A DNA stretch of 64,000 bases from Piscicola geometra (lineage: Eukaryota > Annelida > Clitellata > Hirudinida > Piscicolidae), in contig OX030958.1 in NCBI GenBank assembly GCA_943735955.1, positions 7,253,126-7,317,125 of the forward strand, given 5' to 3'. The number at the start of each line of letters is the position of its first letter. Position 1 is the first letter of the stretch. The position numbers were made by a program, and so were the translations under genes. The notes under the pieces are model-generated. The model saw only the letters and a program-made list of their open reading frames with translations. It had not been told where the DNA came from and searched no databases. Of this stretch, positions 13,677-34,189 are shown piece after piece.

Positions 13677-15326
13677 ATGACTGAGGAGGCTAGCAGGAAT
13701 GTGATGCTGTACTTTTTTGAGGTGCTCATGAAGGCGAACCATCCTCTTCCGGTCGGCCAACTGGTCAGTCACTTCACGCGACGAAGGTTCTCCAATGAAA
13801 TGAGGATCGCTGTTGGCGCCAGTGAGCTGGGCTTGAAGGCTCTCTTCACAAAGTTTCCTTCCATCTTCACCATGAGTGGCAACTACGTTGGACTGGCCGA
13901 CTGGAAGGGAGATGAGAACAAAATGGCGAATGACAGCTCTGACTCTGAGGCGTCAGGAAACAACGGGAAGAAAAACACATTCATTCCAAATGTATCCGCC
14001 GAGATGGAGGCAGTGAGGTTTTTCCAAGACAAGTTTGTCAAACGGAGTTCTCGTGAAATGCAAATTCGCAGCTTGGCAGGGCATTTATCGCAGGCTTCGT
14101 CGTCGATTCGGCGGGTGGTTGGACCGCAGTTGCAGTTCAAGACGTGGCTCAAGAAGCACCCTCACATCTTCGAAGTGGACGGCGACATCGTCAAACTGCA
14201 AGACGACGTGGCAGCCCTCATCTTGGACGTCGAGATGGCGGAGAGTGAGTTGATCTACAACAACGGCCTGGCGTCTGGCAACGCGAAGAGCAAGGCGGAG
14301 ATCATGGCGATTGTCTTTCTGGGAGACCTGATCCGACAGCACGAGGGCCTGCTCGCATGCAACATCGACGACCACATCCGACTCGCACCCACCACCGTGC
14401 GCATCTTCATCAACTTGAGCAACATCGAGCAGTTCGTCGAGGACAACTCTCAGTTCTTCCGGATCGAGGAGGGCGTGTTGAAGGAGGTGAAGTCTCCGTG
14501 CTCGAACCTGGTGCGCAGCGGTGAGACAGACAAGGTGGAGTTGACGGAGGAGGAGGTGAAGGCAGGCGCCATCGTCGGCAAGGGGCGCATCTACCACATC
14601 GCCAAGTTGTGGGGCATCATCGACTTGGGTCAGCACGACCATGTCTTCTTCGATCGCTCGATCCTCCCGAAGGCGACGCTCGACATGAAAAAGGAGTTCA
14701 AGGTGGGGCAGATCCTCTCCTTCAAGGCCCTTCCTGCCCCGAAGACCAGCAGGGCCAAGTGGAAGGCCCTCTCAGTGTGGAAGCAGTCCTTCGCGACGCA
14801 CTCTCACGAGGAGGAGAAGGAGGAGGAGAGTTCCAAGGTGGAGGAGGAGTTGTACCGGCTGGTGCTGGCTGACCATCAGATGGTGGATGACCTGCTCGAC
14901 TCCGATGAAGAGGCCAACTGGATCAACGACCTGGCCAACGAGAGCAAGGAATCCTCCACTGGCCACATCAACAACCACTCCACACTTGCCTCTCCGACAA
15001 TCCCAATGAAGGCCCCTATAGACCACAGTGACTGTCTCAATCATCCACAAATCAATGGGAATGCTGATAGCAACAACTACCACTTCAACAATAACACCAA
15101 CAAGACCAATAAAAACTTCAACAATGTAAATAACACAGAAAACACGGCTCTATTCCCTCACATAAAAACAAACGGCCTTAAAGAAAGTCATATCAACTCA
15201 CCCAACTGCACAAACTCCAACTACTACAACTACTACCACGGCGACACCAACGTCACCCTCTGTTCTGTCTCTTGTCAGACAGAATCGACAGGTGATATTA
15301 TCGCCACACAACTCTATAACGCTTGA
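13677..15326 (+). CDS. egl-like: Egalitarian-like protein, N-terminal half (single long exon)
   Basis: The reading frame encodes 549 aa from the ATG at 13677. I prefer this start because a splice-acceptor-like TATGCAG lies just upstream and because MTEEASRNVMLYFFE lines up with the start of fly Egalitarian. Three related winged-helix-like repeats follow one another: about residues 6-75 (FSNEMRIAVGASELGLK), 110-180 (QIRSLAGHLSQASSSIRRVV) and 200-275. A small domain comes next at about 300-370 (LWGIIDLGQHDHVFFDRS), then an acidic and Asn-rich tail. In flies Egalitarian links mRNA to dynein through BicD and dynein light chain and carries a 3'-5' exonuclease-like domain. That domain is absent here. 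The end contains SVSCQTES, loosely like a light-chain binding site. A donor-like ACAG/GTGATA at 15291 could splice to exons I cannot find before EME1. Confidence 0.8.
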   Translation: MTEEASRNVMLYFFEVLMKANHPLPVGQLVSHFTRRRFSNEMRIAVGASELGLKALFTKFPSIFTMSGNYVGLADWKGDENKMANDSSDSEASGNNGKKNTFIPNVSAEMEAVRFFQDKFVKRSSREMQIRSLAGHLSQASSSIRRVVGPQLQFKTWLKKHPHIFEVDGDIVKLQDDVAALILDVEMAESELIYNNGLASGNAKSKAEIMAIVFLGDLIRQHEGLLACNIDDHIRLAPTTVRIFINLSNIEQFVEDNSQFFRIEEGVLKEVKSPCSNLVRSGETDKVELTEEEVKAGAIVGKGRIYHIAKLWGIIDLGQHDHVFFDRSILPKATLDMKKEFKVGQILSFKALPAPKTSRAKWKALSVWKQSFATHSHEEEKEEESSKVEEELYRLVLADHQMVDDLLDSDEEANWINDLANESKESSTGHINNHSTLASPTIPMKAPIDHSDCLNHPQINGNADSNNYHFNNNTNKTNKNFNNVNNTENTALFPHIKTNGLKESHINSPNCTNSNYYNYYHGDTNVTLCSVSCQTESTGDIIATQLYNA

Positions 15327-15337
15327 CATTTTCAAAA

Positions 15338-15415
15338 CAACACACACACGTGCACACACACACAAACACATAAACACACACACACATACACACACACACA
15401 CACACACACATACAA
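15338..15415. repeat. (CA)n microsatellite
   Basis: Interrupted CA repeat with CAAACACATAAA breaks, directly after the Egalitarian-like stop codon. Confidence 0.9.
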
Positions 15416-15729
15416 ACGCATTATCTAGAGACGGTCGAAAATACGTCTTTTATCCTACAAGTGCTGATGCTTTAATACTTCTTCAAAAAGATTTTCAACC
15501 GCTTCAATTCAAGATCAATTTACAGAGAATATTATAGAACTCCATAAAACTAAAAAATAATGCATGAACATTTAAACTTTTAAGAGTTTTCACTTTTAGC
15601 CTCCTCTACATCTGTGATTACGTCATCATCATTCTTGTCGTCATCATCATCATCATTATCATCATCATAATCTTCATAATCATCATTCAGTAGTGTCGCT
15701 GTAGACATTTTACCATACCCTACTTGGTG

Positions 15730-15850
15730 AACGGGGGCTTAAGTGGTTAAGGACTCCCCGCCCATGCCATAGGTCTTGGGCTTACGACCACTACTTCTTA
15801 ATTTCTCTCCAGCGACCGGCTTATTGTGGAAGACGTTTGTGTTACTTGCT
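15730..15850 (+). mobile_element. possible tRNA-derived SINE fragment
   Basis: A tRNA-like stretch reads GGGCTTAAGTGGTTAAGGAC (A-box-like), followed about 40 bases later by TTGGGCTTACGACCA (a weak B-box). No acceptor stem pairs and no tail is clear, so this is a tentative call. Confidence 0.3.
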
Positions 15851-16282
15851 ACTTGATCTAGAAGCCTTTCATCCAAGACGCTGCTATTAATGAAATAATT
15901 ATTAATTTATTATTTGGTTTTAATTATTTTTTTCTTTTAGTTAATAATTCAATTTATTTCAAGCGAATCATAATCTTTTAAAAGGCTTTTTATATGTAAT
16001 TTTTTCTCCATCAGTCTTTACAATTTACTGTATGCTTATGGTGTTGTTTATTTTTTTGATAATTTTTTTTTCACTTTAAATTTAAATTTTCAAAAAATTT
16101 CTTTGATTTGATTTTCCATTCTTTACACAATCATCGATAAATTAATGTAAATTCTTTTTCCCAGGATGCCATGGTATAACATTTATCAAGCATTCGCTTC
16201 AGCTGTGTGCATGCTGACTATTTTGTATTCTAGGTCCTCAATCATGCACTATTCCTTCGTTGATATTACCAGCACCTTTATA

Positions 16283-16375
16283 TACACGCATGCATGCATT
16301 ACAAATGCATCAATTTATGCAATAAAAAATGCATAAATGCATGCACTACAAATGCATGCATGTATGCATTCATTC
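16283..16375. repeat. ATGCAT-rich palindromic tract
   Basis: A cluster of self-complementary ATGCAT words (CATGCATGCAT, ATGCATGCATGTATGCAT) spread over about 90 bp. Confidence 0.75.
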
Positions 16376-17271
16376 ACGTCTGTTTTGGAGGCATTCATTG
16401 CGGTCACTGCCTCCCTTTTGAATACTCAATATATCATATAATCTGGAGCCAATGCATTTCACTGTAGTGATTATCAAAACGGTTTCTGTTAGTCTCTATA
16501 GTGACATTACATCTTCACTTTGTTTAGGCAATCTCAAAGCTTTACCCACGATCTTGCGAGAAAAAGACAACCACCACACACCATCAACCTCCACTGCACC
16601 GTCATGCAATCTTTCCACTGCTCACTCAGCACACAAGTGCGAGTAGCTATTGCTCCTTTGTGCAAGCGCATAGAACTTGTTCACTTGTCGTTGAAGCTTC
16701 ATCATATTCTCCGCTGCGCCTGCCATGCATCCAATCAACTTCCTGTTTGTTTCTCCCTCTTCTCCTTTCTTTCTTTTTTCTTTTCTTTATCTTTTTCTTC
16801 CTTCATTCCCTCACTCTCCAAGTGTCTTGTGAAAAGAAGAGAGAATTCTCTTGCTTGCGACGATTTTAAAAAGCACACAATATCAGCTCAATAAATGTCT
16901 GTTTTGGGTAGCCTGCAATGCTGATGATGATTAATAAAAATAATAACAACTATAATAATAGTATTAATGATAATAATACTAATGATAATAAATGGTTATT
17001 GCTATTTTTTTACTGTTAATTTTATTTGATGATTATTGTTATTACTTAGAAGATGTGTGTATTGCAGTCGCTAAGTAGCTTCATTGCAGATCTCTTTATC
17101 CACACCAGCATCATCATCAACATCATCAACCAATTAGTCTAGCATCATCATCGTCGTCATCATCATCATCATCAACTTCCTATGCATGCCTTCACACATC
17201 ACGAAGCGTGCGTGTGTGTCACATCCACAACGAATCTCAAATGGGTGTTTGAAAACCCTAAAATGAATAAT

Positions 17272-17545
17272 TATCATAATGAAATGAATAATGATAATGA
17301 AACTAATTATAATGAAATGAATAATTATAATGAAATGAATAATTATAATGAAAATAATTATAATGAAAATAATTATAATGAAATGAATAATTATAATGAA
17401 ATGAATAATTATAATGAAATGAATAATTATAATGAAATGAATAATTATAATGAAATGAATAATTATAATGAACATAATTATAATGAAATGAATAATTATA
17501 ATGAAAATAATTATAATGAAATGAATAATACTAATGAAAATACAA
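17272..17545. repeat. 18/12-bp AT-rich minisatellite
   Basis: Units of AATAATTATAATGAAATG (18 bp), with shortened 12- and 15-bp variants, are repeated about 17 times. Frames on both strands are open because of the unit length and are not genes. Confidence 0.92.
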
Positions 17546-17754
17546 AAACATTTGTAGTACGACAATACCCGTTCTTAGAGGTTCGTTTATATGAGTGTAT
17601 AAGTGAATAGATAATTGATTACTTTCACGCAAATGTGTCTTGATTTGATTTTTTCTTTTTTTTTTCGCTACTTTTTTTGGAGTTTTTCGGCATCGAGTTT
17701 TTGTTTTTTTGGTTCGATAAGATCTACTGATTGAAATGTCTTTTACCTAGTACT

Positions 17755-17768
17755 ACTACCTCCTCCTC

Positions 17769-17850
<82 letters not shown>

Positions 17851-17926
17851 CTCTTACTACTACTACTACTACTCCTGCTACTACTACCTATACTACTACT
17901 ACTACTACTACTACTATTACTACTAT

Positions 17927-17964
<38 letters not shown>

Positions 17965-17965
17965 T

Positions 17966-18045
<80 letters not shown>

Positions 18046-18046
18046 T

Positions 18047-18132
<86 letters not shown>

Positions 18133-18173
18133 TTCCTGCTACTACTACTATTACTACTACTACTACTACTATA
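17755..18173. repeat. (TAC)n trinucleotide array
   Basis: About 420 bp of TAC/CTA/ACT trinucleotide with a few interruptions (CCTATA near 17888, TCTTCCTGC near 18131). Poly-Tyr and poly-Leu frames are artefacts. Confidence 0.97.
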
Positions 18174-18289
18174 ACCTATAATAATAATAATTTTAAATTA
18201 TTGAAAAAAAATTAATAATTTCATTATCACTGTTTATCCCATATTGACCTCTAATGATGATTCTCTTCCACAGGTTATATATATTTTAC

Positions 18290-18499
18290 CTGCTCCATCT
18301 TGTTTGCACTTTGTATAAAGCTTCTTTTTGCCAGTTTTATATTCTCCGCTGACCTTAAATTAAGCATTATTGATTCTTCGTTACCAAAGATTATATATCG
18401 ATTGACACGAAGATGTGGCGGTTCTGTTGATATTTCGATTTCAAGTCTTTTGTCTTTTGAACAATAAAAGTTAAAATCATTTCGAGCCATCAGTTTCAT
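18290..18499 (-). CDS. possible single exon of an unrecognised gene
   Basis: A minus-strand frame of about 70 codons starts with ATG at 18499, has balanced amino-acid use (for example STEPPHLRVNRYIIFGNEES) and ends at a donor-like GAGCAG/GTAAAA at about 18290. I do not recognise it and could not find a following exon beyond the (TAC)n array. It may be a real 5' exon or chance. Confidence 0.25.
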
Positions 18500-19560
18500 A
18501 TGTCCATCATTGTTTTGGCCTGATTAATGTTTACAATTTTTGTTTGTATTCTTTGTATTATTACTTTATTTTTAAGCACCTGTTATATTCAATATAATAT
18601 TAATTAGAATAATAGAAAAATATTTGTATAACTTATAGTTTCTGCTACTCTCTTATCATTATCGTTTGATACATTTTTATTTTGTATAAAATTATTATCA
18701 CTTTTTGGAATTGTTGGTAAAATATTTTTGATTATAGAAATATTAATTCATTTGAAATATTATTGTTTTTATTTAATAAAATTATTTGACAATTGTTATT
18801 ATCATTATTATTATTATCATTTTTAATGAAAGTTACTCGTAATGACGGCCATTGTGTCGTATCTGACAGCTTTCATAGCAGTTCCGATTGATTTACCGAC
18901 TGGTAAACTTGAAGAATCCTATTAATTAGTTTTATTTCCATCGTTTTATTATAATAAATTAAATATGTTTATTTCATTCTACTTGTTATAACAGTAATTA
19001 TCATATTTTTATTTCACACTGTTTTGACCGATTTAAGTTTTTTTAGATTTAACTTTTTTATCGATTTTTTTTACCTACATTTTTAATCCATCATAGGTCA
19101 CTTTTATAATCCCTTATGAATTTTTTGTTTGATTGTTTTGTTTCTTCAATAAATCATGTTCAAAATGACAATCCTTCAGTATACATGATTTTGTTGATTT
19201 AGGAAATGATTTAAAAAAAATTAAATTCTATAATTTCAAGCAGCAAATCAAACCATTCAAATTTTACGGACTTTCCGTAAAGAAAATCTGACATGTAAAT
19301 CTAATAAAAATTATGATTTATATCTTAACTTTTTTGTAATTTTTTTCACAACAGATTTAGGGTGTGAGTAAGCTGGGTGTCATTGAATTATAATTAATCA
19401 CTAAATTATAGATATTACCTAGTCTTTTTAGTGCATTCTTATACCTAGGTTCACTTTTATTCTTAAACTTTAAATTTTAAATTCTAAAATTTAGAATTGT
19501 AAATCTTTGAGCACTTCCATTAATCATTATTTGTTTAAACTGGGCTTTTTATCATTTGAA
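18500..19560. other. AT-rich intergenic stretch
   Basis: Very AT-rich sequence without long frames, upstream of EME1. I see no promoter element that can be named with confidence. Confidence 0.5.
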
Positions 19561-19562
19561 AA

Positions 19563-21017
19563 ATGGAGAAAATGTCAAAAAAAGAAATTGCTGAAATGGA
19601 GAAAATTAGAAAAAAGCTGCTCATCATTAAAGCTAAATCAATCAACCCAATCCATTGCTTGAGTGTAAGTTATTTGTATTATAATTTTTAATTACTTCTA
19701 AAAATTTATAAATTTTCATTAATACTTTAAAGTTTTTGAAAATTATTGTGGACGAAGAATTCCTTAAAGCTGAAAGTTCTTTCAACCTGCTAGACTTTTT
19801 GACAGCTGGTAAATATAAATTTGAGTTCAAAAAGCAGTCTCTTCCATACCTGATATCGTTCATCAGAGAAGAGATATGCATTGATGAAGATAAAAAGGAA
19901 GAGGTTTTTATCTACTTTATTTCCATTTAGCTAAGCCATCATCACCATCATTAGCATAATAATAATAATAATAATAAGACGAGCATTATTAAAGTGGCGT
20001 ATAACCCGAACGGGCTTCCAGGCCACTTAGGCTGCATATTTTTCATTTGCGCCTTTGGGTTACTAAGGCATTGATTGCACTTGAACCTAGGACCTTTCAT
20101 TATTGGTCGAGCCGAGAGTCATTGCCGACTCAGCTAACTGTTCACCCGACATCATTATCATCAAGACTAAAACGCATCTATTCCCTGCAGATTAGCACAC
20201 AACTTGTGCACACACCTCAAAACATCCACATCATCTGCCTCCCTTCCATCCATCTCTCCATCTTCAAACTTGATTCTCAAGTGAGCAAATGTAGAACTTG
20301 AATGTATAATGAATACTAATGATTATGCATTATACAGTTGCAGACCTATTTTGAGGCGTGCAAGGGTATGGTTGCAAACGGCAGCACACTGCTCTTCATC
20401 ATCAACAGGTCGCCTTGAAAGCAATTAAAATATTTTTTAAGCATATATAAGAAGAAAACAATTGAATTTATTATTTTAAATTGTTTAAACATACAGCTGC
20501 CAACCTCCAAAGAAGCAGCTCCTATCTTATTCAATGGTGATAAAACCTTCAGTACACTTGTTTCATTAAGCCCTACCATCTTTATCATGTCAAAAGAGCT
20601 TGACACCCCCCTTTACAAAGTGGACTGAACCGCTTGAGATGAACTCCCCCCACATGCACTTCAACTTCGTACAAACCAACCTGCAAGCTCTGGAACACCT
20701 GAGGTTCTCTTTTAACCATTTATTATCACCAAAATATGAGAGAAATATATTTTTTGTATTATTTAATTATCATTATGTGAAATAAAACTTTAGTTAGTCG
20801 TAAATCAATCCATTAATCAAGAAATTAATCATCTACCAATTAAGATGCTCCATTAAGGCAGTAGCTGAACTCCCATACAAGTTTGTCTTCCCAGTTACAT
20901 ATATCTCATTCTCATCATTCAATCAGCTATAATACTCACAAGGCATCATTGGCTAGTGTTATTATTGCACATGATGATGATGATGATGATGATTACGATG
21001 ATGATGGCTATGGTGAC

Positions 21018-21056
<39 letters not shown>

Positions 21057-21722
21057 AGCATCACCATACAGGAAAAGCCTGGAGAAGGGGGACATGATGT
21101 ACTCCACATGCATGTCGTCAGGGGGTGGTGGTGGTGGTGAGTGGAAGAGAATGCTTCTTTCCTTCAACAACGTCTCAGAGGACATGGCAAATGCTGTGTT
21201 GGCGTCTTATCCTACTCTATCTTCCATGTTCAAGGTAGATGTTTGCGATTTTTAATTTATTTTTCTGTGTATTTTTTAGAATCGACTTTTCAACTTTATT
21301 TCACTATGATTTTAATAAAAACGACATTTTGTTACAAAATTTAAGCTGAGTTGATTTATATAAACATTAATCATATATGCTAATTTTAAATTCTTACTTA
21401 CATTTTATTGCTTCATGTATGCAGGCGTACGGTGAATGTGGAAGTCAAAGAGAAAAAGATCATCTGCTTCAAAATATTGTGGTATGTTTCATTCAGTTAT
21501 ATATTTAAACCCACTCTTGTTCAAATCTCAGTCAATCATCATCATCATAATCACTATCATTACCGTCATCACCGTCATCATCATTATCACCATCATCATC
21601 ACGGCACCCAGGTGAGGAGGGGTTCAGGACTCACTTCCACCAGCAGACGTCTGGGTCCAGAGTTGTCAACTAGAATATCAACAGCTCTTCTGTCCGTCCA
21701 GCCCTCGCATCAACTTAACTGA
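19563..21722 (+). CDS. EME1: EME1-like subunit of the MUS81 structure-specific endonuclease
   Basis: EME1 is the non-catalytic partner of MUS81 in the nucleus; the pair cuts branched DNA at stalled forks and recombination joints. I assembled ten coding exons with consistent phases: 19563-19664, 19733-19903, 20191-20280, 20344-20408, 20497-20536, 20621-20703, 20845-20880, 21072-21234, 21425-21481, 21612-21722 (305 aa). Matches to vertebrate EME1 as I know it include the core start (KIIVDEEFLKAESS), CSIKAVAELPYK, FNNVSEDMANAVLASYP and the C-terminal helix-hairpin-helix region (VRRGSGLTSTSRRLGPELS). The protein is shorter than human EME1 (about 570 aa). The disordered N-terminus is missing or lies in unseen 5' exons; an in-frame stop precedes the ATG. 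The donor of exon 5 is chosen by phase. NDUFS1 begins 370 bp downstream. Confidence 0.9.
19957..20155 (-). mobile_element. tRNA-derived SINE with (ATT)n tail
   Basis: On the minus strand a tRNA-like head contains an A-box, TAGCTGAGTCGG, and about 48 bases later a B-box-like GGTTCAAGTGC. A body with GGCCTGGAAGCCCGTTCGGG follows, then a short ATT-repeat tail at about 19957-19977. A Pol III promoter head, a body and a simple-repeat tail are the parts of a SINE. It sits in EME1 intron 2, antisense to the gene. Confidence 0.75.
20965..21058. repeat. (GAT)n tract in EME1 intron 7
   Basis: About 95 bp of GAT trinucleotide with a GGCTATGGTGAC interruption. It ends 13 bp before the exon 8 acceptor. 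Confidence 0.95.
21536..21603. repeat. (CAT)n tract in EME1 intron 9
   Basis: Imperfect CAT/CAC trinucleotide repeat ending just before the acceptor of the last EME1 exon. Confidence 0.9.
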
Positions 21723-21773
21723 TCTTTCATTCATCTTGAAACTTTAAAATTTATTTTAGTAATTATATTTTAC

Positions 21774-21779
21774 AATAAA
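21774..21779 (+). terminator. poly(A) signal of EME1
   Basis: A canonical AATAAA lies 52 bp after the EME1 stop codon. Confidence 0.6.
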
Positions 21780-22092
21780 GTATTAAATAAAAGAAAGAAA
21801 ATATTTTTAAGCGAAATAAAGTTTTTATTATTAATGAAGGGCTACACAATTTTGAGCGAATTGCTTAACCTTAAATGGTAAATAATTTTTCATTAAAGTC
21901 TTAACTTTAAAGTTTAAATAATTAGAGCTCTCAGCTTTTTCATACATATGGTATTTACATAAATTTGGAAAATAAGGATTTTTACAGTTTAATCTTTTTA
22001 AATTTTGGATGTCCTTTATCTGTCCCTTACCAACTTTTTAAGCGCATACTTCGTATTTGCATTAAATTGTAAAAAAATTCATAATTTCAGAG

Positions 22093-31133
<9,041 letters not shown>

Positions 31134-31619
31134 CTCTGATAATTAAATAACTAATTAATAATTGGAAAGATTTTATATAATTTATCTTGAAATTATTTTG
31201 CTCCAAAATGGAATAATTTTGAGTTGGTTTCGCCCCTACATATTTAAATAGATTTTCTATTTTCATTAAATGTTATTATAGAGCAAGTTTCAAATGAACT
31301 GAAATGATTTGATGAATTTTGAAGTTTTAAGAAATATAAAAGTTATTAAAAAGTAAGTTATTTTTTCTTGCAATCTGAATCTGCAAGTTGGCACGTTTCC
31401 ATCTATCTTCAAAATGTTGTAGTAAAATGTAGTTTGTTGATTACATTAAAATTTTAAAATATATTAATTGACCCCGATTTTTTGTTAATTATAGGTATTT
31501 TTAAAGAAATATAGTTTTTCAAAATGTAAATATTGTTTCCCAAATATATATCACCCAGCACTTATGTCTAGTTTAAAAGATAACTTTTATTTAACTGATG
31601 ACTTGAGACTTGTGTTGCC

Positions 31620-31625
31620 AATAAA
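31620..31625 (+). terminator. candidate poly(A) signal of NDUFS1
   Basis: AATAAA lies 487 bp after the NDUFS1 stop and only 40 bp before the AUH start codon. If used, cleavage would fall at or very near the AUH 5' end. Confidence 0.45.
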
Positions 31626-31664
31626 GTTCAACCAAACCAAAGGACAAACTCTAAAACCTGCAAA

Positions 31665-34035
31665 ATGATAAATGCTAGACAATTTTTGAGCAGATCTCTG
31701 AAATCTTTCCTGCCTCGGCCAACTCCAATCCGCTTCACCAAACGAAACAAGTGCATTTATGAAAGACATGATTTTGCTATTGAATATCTTGAAAAAGAAA
31801 GAAAGGGTAAAAAAAAGATACTCATTTTATGTTTAATTATACAAATTATAAAATATTCATTTTATTATCTGAACGCCAGGAATAGCTGTTGCCTCTATGA
31901 GAAGGCACAAGGCCAAGAATGCTCTGAGCAGAGACTTCGTCAAGCAAGTGAGTTCATACATCATTGAACTCTAAAAAATATTAATTTACTCTATTTTTAT
32001 CAAAGTTAATAATAAAGATATAACATTGATATCACCACTTAAGTTTGAAGATGGGCTAAACGAGATAAAGACAGACACGAGCATCAATGTGCTGGTCCTC
32101 AAGAGCGATGTGCCAGGCGTTTTTTGTGCTGGTTGGAAAGAAGACAAACTTTTTATAATTTTAAATATTCAACTTTAATAGCTAAACTAGTTTCTCTAAA
32201 GTACTCTCCTAACATATTCACCATGACCACCACCACAGGGGCTGATCTGAAGGAACGTCTGGAGATGAGTGTGGACCAGGTGGGACCAATGGTGACGTCA
32301 CTGAGAGAACTCTCTGTGGAGATCAGTTCCTTGCCTTTCCCCACCATTGCTGCCCTGGATGGCCTAGCTGTGGGAGGAGGCTTCGAGTTCGCATTGAGTT
32401 GTGATCTGAGAGTCGCTGGTGGGTGGGTGGGTTGGTGGGTGAGAGAGTGGTGTTGTTGGTGTTGGTGGGTGAGGGTCTGTTGTTGTTCATTGGGGTTGGC
32501 ATTGAACAATTTAAATGAACCAATTCATGTTTCAATGTTTTAAAAATGCTGGACAGCTGAAAACGCGAGAGTTGGTCTGGTGGAGACAAAACTAGCCATC
32601 ATACCTGGAGCTGGTAGGAACATTTAAAATATTTAATTATTTTAATAATAATAATATTAAATTTATTATAATTCATAATAATATCTATTATAATTCATAA
32701 TAATATTCATTATAATTCATAATAATATTTATTATAATTCATAATAATATTTATTATAATTCATAATAATATTTATTATAATTCATAATAATATTTATTA
32801 TAATTCATAATAATATTTATTATAATTCATAATAATATTTATTATAATTCATAATAATATTTATTATAATTCATAATAATAATAATAATGAAATCACAGC
32901 CATCTTCCACCACCATCAACAACTTCCTCCAATCACCCAGGAGGAACTCAGAGACTGCCCAGACTTGTGGGTTCTTCTGTCGCCAAAGATTTGATATTCA
33001 CTGGCAGGTAGTCGTGCAGTTGTTGGATCCATCTATGAACCAACTCACCTAACCATGCACTCACCCATCTATCCACCCACCAACTCATCCACCTACCAAT
33101 CCATCCACCTACCAACTCATCCACCTACCAATCCATCCACCCACCAATCCATCCACCCACCAACTCATCCACCTACCAATCCATCCACCCACCAATCCAT
33201 CCACCTACCAATTCATCCACAAAGGATTCTGACGGGTAAGGAGGCGTTTGCGATAGGGTTGGTGAACAGGTTGGTGGAGGCAGAGGAGGACAGGGAACCT
33301 GCCTACGAAGCTGCCCTGAAGCTGGCAGAGCAGATCAATGCTAATGTGAGTTTGGTGGTGTGCTTGAGTGGAGTGAGGTTGACTGAGGTGTGGTGGTTGC
33401 TGTGAAATGAAATGTGGTTAGGTTAAGGAAAATATTTTCAGACGAATTGTAGCAATCTTCAAATTGGCACAAGTCATCCATTCTTAATGATCTTATATGG
33501 TCGGAGCTCCTGTGATTTTCGTAATTCATATATAAATAATTAAAATTTAAAAATTTCTTTGATTGATTGATTGGTTTACGGCACGCCCTCACCCACAGGG
33601 CCCTGTCGCCTTGAGAATGGCCAAGCAGGCGATCGACAAAGGCATGGAGGTAAGCGCATATTTACATTAATTATATATTTCATTTTTTGTTTATAACAAA
33701 TTAGAAACTTTATAAAAACTATAAATTATACTAAGTAATAATTTTGAAATTATTTCGAAAATGTAGCTTTATATAATTGTAATTTCCAGACCAACTTGGA
33801 AGAAGGATTTTTCCTCGAAAAAGCTTTCTACTTCCAGGTGGTTTTCCATAAATTACAATTAAATCTTTAGGAAAACTATTTTTAAAATATACAAATGAAA
33901 CTTTAAAATGTTTTTTTTAAATGAAAAAGTATTTAAAATTCTACGACCGTATTCTAGGTGATTCCAACGTCAGATAGGATAGAAGGACTAAAATCATTCG
34001 TCGAAAAAAGATCACCCAAGTACACCGGAAGCTAA
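31665..34035 (+). CDS. AUH: AUH-type methylglutaconyl-CoA hydratase, mitochondrial
   Basis: AUH hydrates 3-methylglutaconyl-CoA to HMG-CoA in leucine breakdown; the human protein also binds AU-rich RNA. Ten coding exons with matching phases give 299 aa (human 339): 31665-31806, 31880-31947, 32044-32131, 32239-32418, 32557-32613, 32941-33007, 33225-33345, 33599-33649, 33790-33837, 33958-34035. A basic presequence ([19 protein letters not shown]) suits mitochondrial import. The crotonase fold shows the oxyanion-hole segments GVFCAGADLKER and [14 protein letters not shown], the catalytic Glu in [12 protein letters not shown], and [11 protein letters not shown]. The C-terminus reads [10 protein letters not shown]. 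The lysine-rich RNA-binding helix of human AUH is less basic here, so RNA binding is uncertain. NDUFS1 ends 531 bp upstream on the same strand. Confidence 0.95.
32640..32890. repeat. 22-bp AT-rich minisatellite in AUH intron 5
   Basis: About ten copies of AATAATATTTATTATAATTC plus AT (22 bp) in tandem, with a TCT variant at the left end. Confidence 0.95.
33055..33222. repeat. (CCATCCACCYACCAAT)n repeat in AUH intron 6
   Basis: About ten copies of a 12-16-bp C/A-rich unit reach the acceptor ACAAAG of exon 7. Confidence 0.92.
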
Positions 34036-34181
34036 GTACGGGATCGTCTGCTTAGTTGGAGTGCACTTTTCAGGGATGGGCGGGATTGGATTCAACTTTT
34101 TTTAAACTTATTAACTCTTTTATACTATTGAAAAAATCATATTTAGATATCTAGCCTTCTTTTATTTTCACGTATATTTTG

Positions 34182-34187
34182 AAATAA
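34182..34187 (+). terminator. poly(A) signal of AUH
   Basis: AATAAA about 147 bp after the AUH stop codon. Confidence 0.55.
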
Positions 34188-34189
34188 AC

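Larger units (their letters stand above)
15600..17250. other. no gene recognised; (CAT)n tracts
   Basis: Short (CAT)n or (ATC)n tracts occur at about 15625-15690 and 17105-17175. I searched both strands for the missing exonuclease domain of the Egalitarian-like gene and saw no candidate exon. Frames at 16452-16894 are low-complexity. Confidence 0.4.

Noticed and set aside
14085..14642. 185-codon minus-strand frame opposite the Egalitarian-like exon
   Set aside because: Shadow of the real plus-strand frame in GC-richer coding sequence.
17731..18174. Poly-Tyr/poly-Leu frame
   Set aside because: Translation of the (TAC)n array.
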